A DNA stretch of 64,000 bases from MWEI01 sp964600235 (lineage in GTDB: Bacteria; Desulfobacterota; Desulfomonilia; UBA1062), in contig CAZRIV010000005.1 in NCBI GenBank assembly GCA_964600235.1, positions 124,001 through 188,000 on the forward strand, written 5' to 3'. How positions within the stretch are numbered: the stretch's first letter is position 1; each line of letters opens with the position of its first letter. Both the position numbers and the translations under genes were made by a program. Below the pieces are notes generated by a model. That model saw only the letters and a list, made by a program, of their open reading frames with translations. It did not search any database and had not been told where the DNA came from. Shown piece by piece: positions 17,781 through 29,500 of this stretch.

Positions 17781-19893
17781 TATTCTCCCCCTCTTGAGTA
17801 ACAACCTCTCGGGCTATGGTGAAGCTGAAGGTCGTGCCGGATCCAGGCTCGGACTCGCACCAGATACGGCCTCCATGGCGCCTGATGAGGGTCTGGACAT
17901 AGTTAAGCCCCATGCCGTACCCTGGCGAATTCTGCTCACCTACCCGCCTGAACAGCTCGAAGATCCTCGATACGTCCTGTGGGGCTATTCCACGGCCGTT
18001 GTCTCTGACGTGGAAGATGAAAGACTCGTCCGTAGGCTCGCCGGTGATATGGATCTCGCCTTTTCTGTCAGGGGACAGATATTTCATGGCATTGTCGATG
18101 AGGTTTGCCATGATCTGCTCCATGGATGTCCTGTCTGCGTTTATGTAAGGGAGTTCATCAACCGTTACTTGAGTCCCGCTGGCCGTGATCTGGTGCTCCA
18201 TGCTCTTGATGACATAGTCCACCAGCACATTCATGTTGATCATCTCGAGGACAAGGTCCCTCAGCCCGGCCCGGGACAATTGGAGCACTGCATTGATGAG
18301 GTTGTCCATCCGTGATACCGAGGCCTCGATAAAATTCAGGGCCTCGGGGATCTCCTCGTTGAAGGCCTTGTGGATGCTTTCGTCTCCCGTGCCTGCCTGA
18401 GCGGACAGGCACTCTTCCATCCAGGGTCTGATCTGCTCCATCGTGGTGCGGAGCTCTGCGGAGAAACCCTTGAGATTGATCAGGGGCGCCCTGAGGTCGT
18501 GGGACACGAAGTAGGCAAATTTCTTGAGCTCCTCGTTGGCATTCTGCAGGTCTGCCGTGCGCTCCCTGACACGCTCTTCGAGTTTGTCGCGGGCCTCTCT
18601 GAGAGCAGCCTCGGCCTTCTTCCTCTCGGTGATGTCCATGACCGAGGCCACGCTCCTGTCCGTGCCAGGGATCATGGTCACGTGATTGACGCAGTCATGC
18701 ACCCTGCCCGAACGGTCCTTCAATCGGAATTCGTAGATGCTGGGCGCTCCGCCTGGTTCCTGCCTTCTGGCGGCATGATAGGCTCTCATCCTGGCCAGGT
18801 CTTCTTCCACCACGAACTCGGTCCAGCTCTTCTTGCCCTCACACTCTTCCTTGGAATAGCCGGTCAATACGGTCCATTGTGTGTTGACCGGAGAAATGAT
18901 GGTGTCGTTGTTGATGATAGTGGAAGCCGTACCGGTATTTTCGAAGATCGCCCGGTAAAGGGCTCCTGATTCGTGCGCCATGTTTTCAGCCTGCTCGCAT
19001 TCTTTGACCTTACCCTCCAGTTCGGCGGTTTTTGCCGCGACAGCCCTTTTCAACATCCACAGCCAGATGAGAACCGCAGCCAGGATAAGGGTAAAGGGGA
19101 CCGCCATTGCACCGGCATATCTCCAGAGCTTTCTTGCGAACCGCTCCTCTTCGAAGGGCCCGAACCACTTGTTATAGATCCTGCCGTATTTCCCTGATGA
19201 GATTACTATCCTGAGCCCCTCATTCAGTTTGGAAGCCAGGGCGGTATCCCCTTCCCTCACGGCGAAACAGTACTCTCCCGGCCCCAGCGGCCCGCCCACG
19301 GTGACGATATTGGCGAGACCGTGCATGCGGACCTCATACAGGCCCTGGAGCTCATCCAGAAGGGCGCAGTCATATCTCCCTGAAGACAGGATGCGCAGTG
19401 CGTCGAGCGGCTTATCGACGGTGGATATCCGGTGGGAAAGCCGGTTGGACAGCACGAAATCATGCATGATCTCGCCCTGCTGCACCAGGATCTCCTTGTC
19501 CCTGACATCCGTGAGCGCCTGTATGGGCGAACCCTTCCGGACAAAGATGCTGTGGGAGATGACGATGAAGGGACTTGAAAAATCGACGCTGCGGTCACGG
19601 GCCTGGGACCGGATCATGCCGGAGACGATATCGATCCGCCCTTGTTCCAGGTCGTGGCGGACCTCGTTCCAGGGACCTAGTTCGATATCGATCTCCAGGC
19701 CCATGGCCTCCGAGACTGCCCGGATCAGGTCGATATTGAACCCTGCAGGCTTTCCCCTGTCATCGAGGAATTCGTAGGGAGGATACCCATGGTCACCCCG
19801 CACGAGCAGTCTTTTGACACCGGCCTCCTGAGGCCAGGCCAGCGAGGCCATGACCGAGAAGATGATCAGAAAGCAAAGGGCCCTTTTCATCAT
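17773..19893 (-). CDS. Sensor kinase with periplasmic solute-binding domain and PAS
   Basis: A 706-residue membrane kinase. A signal peptide (ALCFLIIFSVMASLAWPQ) leads to a family-3 solute-binding domain (about 27-250; GDHGYPPYEFLDDRGKPAGF and GRIDIVSGMIRSQARDRSVDF are typical). A transmembrane helix (about 262-285), a PAS domain (about 315-435), a coiled coil, HisKA with His465 (FVSHDLRAPL) and a HATPase (NLIDNAMKY, DNGRGI, GYGMGL) follow. It should sense an amino-acid-like or small organic ligand in the periplasm. The start is placed at ATG 19893 (or 19890) behind a GGGG-rich site; a TTG at 19914 is possible. It is the first gene of the three-gene signalling operon. Confidence 0.92.
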   Translation of the reverse strand: MMKRALCFLIIFSVMASLAWPQEAGVKRLLVRGDHGYPPYEFLDDRGKPAGFNIDLIRAVSEAMGLEIDIELGPWNEVRHDLEQGRIDIVSGMIRSQARDRSVDFSSPFIVISHSIFVRKGSPIQALTDVRDKEILVQQGEIMHDFVLSNRLSHRISTVDKPLDALRILSSGRYDCALLDELQGLYEVRMHGLANIVTVGGPLGPGEYCFAVREGDTALASKLNEGLRIVISSGKYGRIYNKWFGPFEEERFARKLWRYAGAMAVPFTLILAAVLIWLWMLKRAVAAKTAELEGKVKECEQAENMAHESGALYRAIFENTGTASTIINNDTIISPVNTQWTVLTGYSKEECEGKKSWTEFVVEEDLARMRAYHAARRQEPGGAPSIYEFRLKDRSGRVHDCVNHVTMIPGTDRSVASVMDITERKKAEAALREARDKLEERVRERTADLQNANEELKKFAYFVSHDLRAPLINLKGFSAELRTTMEQIRPWMEECLSAQAGTGDESIHKAFNEEIPEALNFIEASVSRMDNLINAVLQLSRAGLRDLVLEMINMNVLVDYVIKSMEHQITASGTQVTVDELPYINADRTSMEQIMANLIDNAMKYLSPDRKGEIHITGEPTDESFIFHVRDNGRGIAPQDVSRIFELFRRVGEQNSPGYGMGLNYVQTLIRRHGGRIWCESEPGSGTTFSFTIAREVVTQEGENND

Positions 19894-20334
19894 TACCGCC
19901 CCTGGCGATGGCAAGAACCTCCTGGGGGAGATGTCATCCAGGCGAATTCAAATTACCATGGAGGCAATCACTCAATCAAAAAGAGGTGTCACACCCGTGA
20001 AAGCGGACGTCAAAAAGTTCTTGGAAAACCGGGGTCCCGCTTCAACGGGAATAACAATCCTGAACCTTCACAATTGGCTCTATGACATAGAATAATGATC
20101 ATCAGCCGACAGTCAATGGCATGAATTCCTGAAACAGGCAAGGACCATCACAAGCATGCCGTACAAGGACAAAAGGATCATGCCCTTTCGATCGGCCCAT
20201 ATCACCCTCCCCTGGACAGGGGTGAGCGGTGCCGGGGTGGGGTGGATTATGAAAAACGGCTGAATGTATGAGCGTCAGCATATGCATTATTGTGATGTGC
20301 CTCTATTTCATATACATCTTTTCAAGGAGCGTTC
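19894..20334. other. Divergent intergenic region
   Basis: These 441 bases separate the minus-strand signalling operon from the plus-strand YgbA-like gene. They should hold both promoters. AAGGAG lies just before ATG 20335. No clear -35/-10 pair, operator or RNA gene was recognised. Confidence 0.4.
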
Positions 20335-20658
20335 ATGGAGAATAAAACCCAAAGGATGAAGAGGGAAGACCGCACCATTGAGGCCATGGTCGCCCTTTTC
20401 TGCAGGGGCAATCACGGGAAAGGCAGCAGCCTCTGCCCGGAATGCTCGGAACTGCTGGAGTATGCCCGGACCCGGCTGGACAAGTGCCCCTTTCAGGAGC
20501 GCAAGCCGGCCTGCAGTAATTGTCCCGTGCACTGCTACAAACCCGAGATGCGTGACAGGATACGCCTCGTAATGAAATACTCCGGCCCCCGCATGCTCTC
20601 CCGCCACCCTGTCCTGGCCTTCCTTCATCTGATGGATGCCCGCAAAAAAACCGCCTGA
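20335..20658 (+). CDS. YgbA-like (nitrous oxide-stimulated promoter) family protein
   Basis: A 107-residue Cys-rich protein. It matches the family named nitrous oxide-stimulated promoter (E. coli YgbA): an N-terminal helix with RMKREDRTIEAMVALFCRG, then LCPECSELLEYARTRLDKCPF and a conserved cluster KPACSNCPVHCYKPEMR. The last part (GPRMLSRHPVLAFLHLMD) is also conserved. The arrangement of six to seven cysteines suggests metal or iron-sulfur binding. Family knowledge: E. coli ygbA is NsrR-regulated and helps recovery from nitrosative stress; transfer of that role here is inference. AAGGAG precedes ATG 20335. Monocistronic. Confidence 0.85.
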   Translation: MENKTQRMKREDRTIEAMVALFCRGNHGKGSSLCPECSELLEYARTRLDKCPFQERKPACSNCPVHCYKPEMRDRIRLVMKYSGPRMLSRHPVLAFLHLMDARKKTA

Positions 20659-20987
20659 ATGAATCCCGTGGAAAAACTCCTCTGACAGGCAGCCGTCCGT
20701 GGCGCAGAACAGCCCTGACCGGCAAGGCCGCTGTATTGCAAATCTTTGGTGAAGGGCCAGTTTCTTCGTTGTAATAAATGGTAAAGGGGCTTAAGATCAA
20801 CCGCGAGGTTAGGTATTGTCTGATAGTAACACCATGTGAGCATCGGGATAATGCCCTGGTCTTGGAATGAAATAATCTTTTGCATGGAGAGTTCTCAGAA
20901 AACATGACGGCTGATGCGGGCAAGAAGACCCCCTGCTCTCCTCAACAGCACTATCTTCAGCACCTATAAAAAGGATACTATCATAAA
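20659..20987. other. Intergenic region
   Basis: These 329 bases lie between the YgbA-like gene and the radical SAM gene. No ORF, repeat or clear promoter was recognised. Confidence 0.4.
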
Positions 20988-22589
20988 ATGAAAATTGCCC
21001 TGATCATACCGAAAAGCACTGTGGACGGCTCCCGAAGCTTCTATGACTACACGTTTTACGCAAAATTCCTGCTTTCAAAAAAATACATCTCCTATCTGCT
21101 GGCCATACCCACACTGGCTTCACTGACCCCTGCGCACCATGAAATACGGGTGTTCGACGAGAACATCGAGGAGATCGATTACACCTGGCCGGCAGACCTC
21201 GTGGGCATCAGCGTCAGGACCATGTATGCCCCCAGGGCATATGCCATTGCGCTGAAGTACCGGGAAAAAGGGATAAGGACCGTCATGGGAGGCATCCATA
21301 CATCCATGTGCCCTGAAGAGGCGCAGCTGTATTGCGACTGCGTGGTAATAGGCGAGGCGGAGGACATCTGGGCCGAACTCCTGAAGGACGCCCAGCAGGG
21401 CTCTCTGAAAAGGCTCTACAAGGCACCGTCTTATACGGACCTTACAAAGGCCACTGATACCTTGAGGACATGCCTTTCACGGGGCAGCTACCTGCAGAAC
21501 ATCGTACAGACCACGAAAGGGTGCCCCTATCACTGCGAGTTCTGCTCGGTATATGCATATGACGGACAGAAGATCAGGAACAAGACCATCGCGCAGGTCA
21601 TGGCGGAGATCCATGATATCAACAGTTCCACGTCCAAGTACAAGAAAAAGAACGCCATCTTCTTTGCGGACGACAACATCATTGCCAACAAAAAATATGC
21701 CCGCGAGCTGTTCAAGGCCCTTGCTCCCCACAACATCAACTGGTCATGCCAGGCATCCATAAACATATCCCGGGAAGACGAGCTGCTGGGCCTCATGAGA
21801 GACAGCGGGTGCGGGGCCGTCCTCATCGGGTTCGAGTCCATCTCGAAGGAAAACCTCAAGGCAATGCACAAGGATGTCAACCAGAAGTACAATTACAAAG
21901 AGGCCATCGAGAAGATCCAGTCGTACGGAATAATGGTGCACAGCGCCTTTATCGTGGGATACGATCATGACAGCCCCAAGGTCTTTGACGATCTCATCGC
22001 CTTCATCGATGAGACAAATCTTCTCATGCCGCTGATCAATGTCCTCACACCCTTTCCGGGCACCGAGCTGTTCAAACGCCTGGAAAAGGAGGGCCGGATC
22101 CTCCACAGGGACTGGAGCCAGTATGATGCCAAGCACGTGGTCTTCGAGCATCCCCGTCTCACCAGGAGGGAGCTCTCAGAGGGATACCGCCGCATCGTGC
22201 AGGCGGCATACTCCTTTGATTCCATCTGGAAAAAGCTGAACTATTACTGGGAGATCGACTTCTGGAAAAACGCCAACGAGCTCGACCCGGTGAAGTTCTC
22301 CTACCGGCTCATCTTTGCGCTACGGCTTGTCTCCATGATCTTTTCCCGTAACACCGATCGATCGAAATTCATCCTGAAGGTCCTGCCCAAGGTATTCAAC
22401 CCCCGCGTGAGGATCTCCACCATCCTGACGCTCATGGCCTACAACGACTTTGCAACGAGCCTTGAAAAGGAAGATCATGATGCCCCTGGGGAAACAGCAC
22501 CGTGCGCCCACAGGAATGATGAGGCCATGGGGTCGATTCCCGTAGTCATGGACCGGCAGGAAGTGCCCGTAATACGGCCCGATGCATGA
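20988..22589 (+). CDS. B12-binding radical SAM protein
   Basis: A 533-residue cobalamin-dependent radical SAM enzyme. The N-terminal ~150 residues are a B12-binding Rossmann-type domain (DLVGISVRTMYAPRAYAIA, MGGIHTSMCPEEA, CVVIGEAEDIW). The radical SAM core has the CxxxCxxC cluster at C178, C182 and C185 (CPYHCEFC), then FFADDNIIANKKY and a GFESISKENLKAMHK segment. The C-terminal region resembles DUF4070-type extensions. Such proteins often methylate or rearrange lipids, hopanoids, bacteriochlorophylls or peptides; the substrate cannot be deduced. It is the last host gene before the prophage and has no operon partner. Confidence 0.9.
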   Translation: MKIALIIPKSTVDGSRSFYDYTFYAKFLLSKKYISYLLAIPTLASLTPAHHEIRVFDENIEEIDYTWPADLVGISVRTMYAPRAYAIALKYREKGIRTVMGGIHTSMCPEEAQLYCDCVVIGEAEDIWAELLKDAQQGSLKRLYKAPSYTDLTKATDTLRTCLSRGSYLQNIVQTTKGCPYHCEFCSVYAYDGQKIRNKTIAQVMAEIHDINSSTSKYKKKNAIFFADDNIIANKKYARELFKALAPHNINWSCQASINISREDELLGLMRDSGCGAVLIGFESISKENLKAMHKDVNQKYNYKEAIEKIQSYGIMVHSAFIVGYDHDSPKVFDDLIAFIDETNLLMPLINVLTPFPGTELFKRLEKEGRILHRDWSQYDAKHVVFEHPRLTRRELSEGYRRIVQAAYSFDSIWKKLNYYWEIDFWKNANELDPVKFSYRLIFALRLVSMIFSRNTDRSKFILKVLPKVFNPRVRISTILTLMAYNDFATSLEKEDHDAPGETAPCAHRNDEAMGSIPVVMDRQEVPVIRPDA

Positions 22590-22660
22590 TGCACGGGCAA
22601 GGCCCGACACATGGGATCAACACATTGAGAGCCACTGCATCTCCTTAAGATCCATATTGT

Positions 22661-22665
22661 CTGAA
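22661..22665. repeat. Target-site duplication CTGAA, left copy
   Basis: CTGAA lies directly outside the prophage terminus TGTAGTTTGTCAG and is repeated exactly outside the other terminus at 61159-61163. It fits the N-Y-S-R-N target consensus known for Mu transposition (C-T-G-A-A). Confidence 0.88.
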
Positions 22666-22711
22666 TGTAGTTTGTCAGTTACCTGGAGTTTTTTTGCAGA
22701 TACTCGGAGCA
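22666..22711 (-). repeat. Prophage late-gene end with two transposase-site repeats (R1, R2)
   Basis: Two tandem copies of the end repeat. R1 (22671-22688) is TTTGTCAGTTACCTGGAG, set 5 bp in from the TGT terminus. R2 (22693-22711) is TTTGCAGATACTCGGAGCA. They are 22 bp apart, close to two helical turns, as for multiple MuA sites at an attachment end. The same unit recurs at 44955, 51169, 60946, 60982 and 61134. Binding by the encoded transposase is inferred from position. The 99 bases from here to the first phage gene hold no ORF. Confidence 0.8.
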
Positions 22712-22810
22712 CAGGTGACCCCAAGTGGCTGAACGCAAAAATACCGCGCGAACAATGGCTTGCTCGCGTGGGTAATTTATTTCCTCTGTGTCTTGTTATT
22801 ATAGCTTAGG

Positions 22811-23122
22811 TTATGGTGTGTTCTCTCCTGTTTCTTTTACCGCCTCCGGCCTCGAGCTTGTCCGCTCTCGCGTTATCGAAAGTAAACTATCTTTAAGTAT
22901 TTTGTTTTCGCCGGCCAGCCTGTCACGCTCCTGGCATGCCATGATGAGTTTGTCTGCCAGGGTGTTCAGATGCCTCTCGCTCAACGCCTTGTCCATGGTC
23001 AGTCTTGATATCAGGCCATCAACGTCACTTTGGTTAAGCCCTTGCTGCAGCTCCGGGGCGTACTTTTGCAGCAGATTCATCTTTTCCTGTGCTGCCTGCT
23101 CTGGTGTCATCTGGTCACTCAT
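22811..23122 (-). CDS. Phage protein of unknown function, coiled coil
   Basis: A 103-residue charged protein, predicted helical, with heptad-like stretches (LADKLIMACQERDRLAGENKILKDSLLSI). It is the last gene of the late operon, next to the right end and downstream of the tip protein, a position where Mu-like phages often keep fibre-assembly or accessory genes. I do not recognise a family. It starts 6 bp after the preceding gene, so it is cotranscribed. Confidence 0.6.
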   Translation of the reverse strand: MSDQMTPEQAAQEKMNLLQKYAPELQQGLNQSDVDGLISRLTMDKALSERHLNTLADKLIMACQERDRLAGENKILKDSLLSITRERTSSRPEAVKETGENTP

Positions 23123-23128
23123 AATTCC

Positions 23129-23476
23129 TCAGCTTTTTTCGTTTTCAATAACAACAGGCACTTCTGCCACTGCATTTGCATCCACATAGTCTGCGGGGAT
23201 AGTGCCTTTCGCTTTTAAATTTGCCACGGCAAGCCGCCGCATCTCAGCCTGTATTTGGATCTCTGCCAGCTCTTCAGTGCTAGGCTTGACATGGTTTTCA
23301 GGCCGCTTGATGATCATATTATTTTCAGGGTCGTACTCATCGCCCACGAAAACAAGAAGATCCTCTTCAAGTTCAATGAGGGTTAAATCCTTGTTCTTGA
23401 CATTGTGCTCAGATAGCGAATCAAGAAGACTCGCCGCATCAACCACAATATTCTTTGCATCAGTCATGATGAACAT
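23129..23476 (-). CDS. Phage protein of unknown function after the tip gene
   Basis: A 115-residue acidic protein. The first 50 residues look like a small alpha/beta fold (LIELEEDLLVFVGDEYDPEN); the rest is helical (PSTEELAEIQIQAEMRRLAVANLKAKG). The start at 23476 is backed by GGAG about 8 nt upstream; an in-frame ATG three codons later is also possible. The position right after the giant tip/fibre gene would fit a fibre chaperone, but there is no sequence support for that. Confidence 0.6.
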   Translation of the reverse strand: MFIMTDAKNIVVDAASLLDSLSEHNVKNKDLTLIELEEDLLVFVGDEYDPENNMIIKRPENHVKPSTEELAEIQIQAEMRRLAVANLKAKGTIPADYVDANAVAEVPVVIENEKS

Positions 23477-23500
23477 CGAATTTCTCCATAAAAAAGTTAC

Positions 23501-26500
23501 TTAACCGAGGCACCAGTATTCATACGTTACTCCGTCCTCATTGGGCCACCACGTACACCCATAAGCCACAGCAAAGCCGCCCGTGATAATGTTCACATTG
23601 GTTGGATTAAAATGACAGTAAACAGCGCTGCTGCCATGAGAGAACGAGTATGAATAACCTGAGCCGTCAAACATATCGCCCGCCATGAAGGTATATGACG
23701 TGCCGCCATTGGCTGTTATCTTAGCCACAATGACAAGCTTGGGAGTGAACCCCAGGCTTGATGTGATGGTTCTCTGGGAAGTGGCGCCGTTGCCGCTGTA
23801 CGAGCCTCTATAAATCCGTGATATGTTCGTGCTGCTGTCGGAGCGCAGATTGCCAATGATTTTAACACCATTGGCTGATTGCAGGGTTAAGTATCCAGTG
23901 CTGGCATAAAGCAGCATTCCAGTTGATCCATAAGAATACAGGCCAAGGCCATCGCTACTAAACCACTGTATCCAGCTTGAAGCGTAACCATAGATATTTG
24001 CCCATCTTTGTGAGTCCACTGCAAAAAATAGGCTTTCGGCGTTTGCCGTGCTGGGAATAACCCTGAACCCCTGACCAGTCACCCCGCCAATGGCCATATA
24101 TACGCCACTGGTGCCGCTCTTATATACCTGAAGAATGCCTGGGCCAGCGGCATCGCCCGCTAGTTTCAGCGCCCCGCCGGCGGCAACCGTGATCCCGGCG
24201 CTGGCAGAGACATTGAACGTGCTGCCCGATGAAATGGACACCGTGCCGCCCGATATTGAAAAAGAGCCGCCCGTCATTGAAACGGTGCCCCCTGACATTG
24301 TAAGAGCGCCGCCTGAAGCGATTGCAAGGGATCCACCCGAGCCGATTGACAGGGAGCCTGAGCCAATAAGCTTGGAGAGCGTTATGGTGTTCGCCTGAAT
24401 CAATCCGGCAATAACCAGCGGGGCCTGCACGGCTGGATAGGCCACGTTGCCGCTCTGGTAGCAAACAACCCATGTGCCCTCTGTGATTGGCACGGTTGCC
24501 CCCGTACTGTATGTGGTGGGAGAACCCGAATTCCAATACACAAAAGCGTTCGTGGTGTTGCCTGCCGCAATATCATAGGACGTGCCTCTTCTTACGATCT
24601 TGTGGGCATTCCAGGAAAGGGTGCCCGCGTCACACGTCCAGGTGGCATCCCGGAGCATGGGCATATCAACATCGGTTTCGTCGATCGTCATGGCGAGGGG
24701 AGTCACACTCTGTATTGTGCTCCATTCGCCATATCCGAAGACGTCTTTAGCCCTTGCCCTGATATAGTGCGCCGTGCCTCCTGTAAGCCCCTCCCAATAC
24801 ACAAAGTTTGTTCCTACTACCTGGGTGTCGGTCGGCGGGGTGTCGGTATCGCATGCGAACTCATAGCCGATAATGTCATCAAAGAGCGGATCACAAACCG
24901 TGGTCATGCTGTTTATGCCGGGGACCCCGATAAGGGTCGTAATGATAGGAGGAGCCGCATTGATCCCGTACCCGTCAGAATAGCCGGTGCGGCCGTATAT
25001 ATCATGCGCCGTCACCCTCACCCAAAGCTCGCGGTAAGGCCCTCCGGCCGCCAGTTTATTCATGGCCAGGGTAAATTCATAATGCGGGTTGGTGAACTGG
25101 TTGGAGGTATGCACGCAGTGCTCGCCCGCCATGTCTGAATCGTTATACAGGGCCACGGTATAATAGCTCAGCTTGCCGGGATCGACCCCGGGCCAGGATA
25201 TCTGCAGGTTTTCGGTGCTGAAATCCGTGGTAATCGTGCCCAAGGTCAGATAGTCCGTGTCGCCCGTGATCTCATCCGCATTGGTTGAATAGTTGCCGCT
25301 GGTATCGCAGGCCTTTATGTAATACGTGGCGTTGATGTCCAGGGGATGTGAATAGACATATTTAATGGCCTTGGTTCTCGCCACCATGCCCGCGGCCTGG
25401 CCCCAGTTCGTATCTGTTCTCAGCTCGTAAAAATCAAGGTCAGGATCAAGGATTGCCAGCCACCTGAAGGTGATCCTGTGCGACTGGAACACGCAGTTTG
25501 AATCATCAAAGCTCACATCCGACGGGTTGCCGCTCTTCCCGATCACGGTGTGCTGATAATATGACGTCCACGGCCCTGTGTTCCCGGTCTTGAACACGTA
25601 CCGAAACCGGATCTCGTAGGTTTTGCCTGTCTCCACGCTGTATATGGAGACCTCGACGGCATCCTTGGGGATCTGCGCCAGCTTGATCCATGTCCCCCCG
25701 GAGCCGGTTGTTGCGTGGAGCCTGTATTGGCCTTCGACTCGCTCCACGTCATGCATCCTGGTATTGCTCGGGTGCGCCAGGTTAACGAGCATCCGGACAA
25801 CCCAGTTGCCGTTTTTCTGCCGGACCATCACGAACTCATTGGACCGGCAATTCACGATCAGAGGGGCTTGGGGAGCCGGCGGCAACGTTATGCCGGGATC
25901 GAAAGCCGGGATCGGCCCGGTGTCGGCATTGTACACGGCCGGGGAGTAGTCCACCGCCGTGATCGTGGCCGTGAGGTCGGGGCCGGGCTGGATGCCCTTC
26001 ACCAGCAGTTCCACGCTCTCGGTGCCGCTCTGGCCGAACATGACCAGGTCACCCTTGGCAGGAGGAAAGACGGCCGTGCATGCCAGGGGAGTGGCCAGCG
26101 TCAGAGTGTTCGTGTCTCCGGCCACGGTATTGACCGGGAGCGTGACGCTACTACCATCATGCTTACGGACCCTCAACCCGTACGCCTTGCTCGATTCCAT
26201 GGTCATGGTCTCATCGAGGGTGATCGTTTCGAGGCCCGTCGTTACGATACCGCCCCTGAACCGTGATGGCGCTCCATCGATGGTGGAGACGACATGCACC
26301 TGAATCTTATAGGCCCCCGCAGGGATGGTGCGGGAAACAGTGATCCACTGCCATGCCCCGTTGCCTGGATGATACCCACTGTAAACACCGCCAACATTGT
26401 CCGCTATGTATAGCCGGGCATTGCTGGCTGCCGCGCTCCAGACCCACGCCCCAAATGTCACCGTCTGGCCGATGAGGCTTGCCGTGGGATTGTCCACCTG

Positions 26501-29500
26501 CCTCACTATAATGTTGTCGATATAGGTAGTATCCGCCTGATTGTAAGAGGGCATGCTGATAAATCTGATATATTTCGTGCCGTATCTAAGCCGGTGAGCA
26601 AGGGGGTATTCGTACAGATCTGACATGCCGCTGATGACACCCCAGTTGAAATTCCAACCAGTTCCGCACACCGCTCCTGCATGGCCGGAATAGTTATATC
26701 CGCCTGTGGCCAGAGACTGGCCCACATTCGTGCCGGCTGCATATGTTGGTCCGGAGTATGCGCTATACAGAGGACAGCGCCAGTAGTTCGGATCGCTGGT
26801 ATCGATGGGGGCGGTCGAGAAAGCCAACATTGACGCGCTGGGAACGGGCAGATCGCTGCCGTCGATGGCAATGCCCAACTGAATGAAATAATTGTACGAT
26901 CCTCCCTCCCACATTTCTGCTGCAGGAACGACGTCCACGTAGGTGGCCCCTGCCGACAGGGGCGCGTACAGGGTTGTGTTTCTGTTCGGGTACCGCCAAC
27001 TTCTTTGAGTGGAAATCTCCACCTGATCTTCATCGTAGCATACAACGCCGCAATAAGATGTTGAGGTGGGAAGCGTCGTTTTAATTGCCGCCCCAACCAT
27101 CCAGGCCTTTGAAGTGTCGGTGATGGGGACATACTCGTTTGACAAAAGAACGCGCCCGGCTGCCGCCGAAATCATCCTCAGGCAGCCGGCGCCAGAAAAG
27201 GTCTCGGATTCAGCATAAGAGACATCGCAATAATCCATTGTAAAATTATCTGCGTTCTTGTATTCAAAGGTGCCGTTTTTAATAAGGTTCGGACCGATCT
27301 CGCCGCTTGCCAGCCATGTCTGCAGAAAGGTATATGTGCTCGCCCCTGCAGTCAATTCCACGCCCTGGCCGTTACCGGAGGCAAGGTACGGTGAAGCCGT
27401 ACCCACGTTGCCGCCGTTGGTCTTGCGTATAACCCAGAAGTCCGGCTGAAGGTCGGTTGGGGCCAGGCTGAACCGCCCGAACTCCCCGTTAAGCACGTAA
27501 TCAGGACCCACGCTCTTAATGCGTCCGGATCCCAGGCCCCACATGGGCACATCGTGGTTCAGCCGTATCAGGTCCCCCCTGGTGCACACCAGATTCTCTA
27601 TGTCGGTCTGAAACTGGTACTCTTCAGGCCGCAGTATCAGCTGGGCCAGGTGAAAGCGCCCGTGCGCCCAGGCCAGCTCGCTGTCGGTGACGCCCGGGAG
27701 CTGCAGTTCCTCGAATACCGTGGCGTTGGATGCATTGTACCCATCGGCATACACAATACGCTCCGCGCTCTGCCAGTCCGCATCCTCGTCGGCAAAGCGC
27801 ACCCGGAACCCGTGCGGGAGCTGGAGCATATTCTTGTTCGACTTAAACCCCCAGCTGTTGTGGGGGGTGAAGTGTTGAGCGATCACCAGCCTGGGCACAT
27901 CCTGGATTATGGTATATTTGCCGTCCCGCATGGCCAGGGAAGCCCTGCCGGCGGCGGCGATATTGCCGGCTATCTCGCGCACCGTGCCCTGATAATCAAC
28001 AGGCTGGTTATAGGTGAATCCCTTGGCCGTACAGAACTCATGCCAGGCCTGCAGGTCGACCAGGTTCAGTGCGCTGTCGGGTGCGGGCTTCTTGTTCGCC
28101 GCGCCCTGGAACACGGCCCTGAACAGAGATGCCGGGTTGCTCGTTTTGCGCTGTTCCCAGGACGAGCTCACGGGGTTCCAGTCCGGCAGAATGGATTGGG
28201 CGATACAATTAAAATTACTGATCATTCCGTTCAGCTGGTCGGTGGCCTTCACCCTCATTTCCACCAGGGCCAGGCCGGCCTTGGTGATGGGGGTCGAGCA
28301 CTTGAACGATCTCAGGCAGGTCCAATAGATGCCGTCAAAGACCTTGTCGCTCGTGGAGTCGGCCGTATCCCTGCATACCCGCACATCATAGGTGCCGTTC
28401 TCCACCGCAAAGCGGAAGGTCCTGCGAATGGCATTGTTGTCTGCCCCGATGAACTGCGGGCAAAAGTAAAGCGTGCCGCCGGCGACATTGACCGTCGCGC
28501 CCGGCGTGGCCGTGGCAGAGACCAGAAAATCGGACGCGTTCGCGCAGTCGACCTCGTCGAGCGCCCGCCAGGATGTGTTGTCGATCGCGGCGTTCGTGAT
28601 GGTGGTCATGGTACTGTTTAGGGCAATGCCGGCAAGTGGGGCCACATGGCTGGGCGGCCTGGGACAGTTCTTCTTCGCCGCATTTGCCGTCGAATACGAT
28701 TGTATCTGATCGAGCCCCGGTATTTCCCGGCTCTTCCGGAAATACAGCCTGATGGCGCCGGAGGTCTTGTCCATACCCACGATGACATAGGCATATCCCG
28801 TGGATGAGCTCTCCACGTACCCGTCCTCATAATTCCCGATATTGCTGACGTAGGGGCTCGGGAACAGGATCGTCCCGGAATTGCGGGTGGAAAAGGTCTG
28901 TCCGCCCTTGCTCGTGCTCCATTCGGTGTCCGTGGTTTTTTTGTACTCGATTAAAAACCCTACCGTCCGCTGCAGCTTGTCCCCGTCGCTGTCGAACTCC
29001 ACCATGCCCTGGGGCGCCGTGATATCGACGCCGATCTCGTCGATGCCGGCCTCGGTGGTCCGGGTATGGTACCCGTCGGTTTGCTTCAGCTCTATGGAAA
29101 GGGCGGTCTCGGTGCAGTTGTCCCTGAAGTACTCGAGTGTCTGCGTGTCGGGATTGAACTCGGGCCACACCCTGAAGGCCAGCCTGTCTTCAGGCGTTTC
29201 GCCGACCTGGAAGTCGGCCAGGTCGGTGTCGCCGATCTTGGGGTCGGAGATATCCAGCGGGCCGTAGCCCACACAGAAAAGCGCGTGCAAATACTGGTCG
29301 TCGCCGTTGATCTCCGTGTACGGCTTGGCGGCATACGGGGGCGTGACCCTGTGCCTGCCCAGGATCACGGGAATGGGGTTCCAGGGAGAGATCTGGTTTT
29401 GGGCGCCCTCGATGCCGTAACTCTGCGAGGTGTCGGTGCCGTCGTTGCTCCGAATCGAGGGTTGCTGGGGAGGGCAGATGGCATTGATCAGGGCCATGCC

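Noticed and set aside
22653..22658. Alternative left end at TGTCTG (22658) with flank CATAT
   Set aside because: It gives no target duplication, and the terminal repeats align only with a gap; the end at 22666 gives a perfect duplication.
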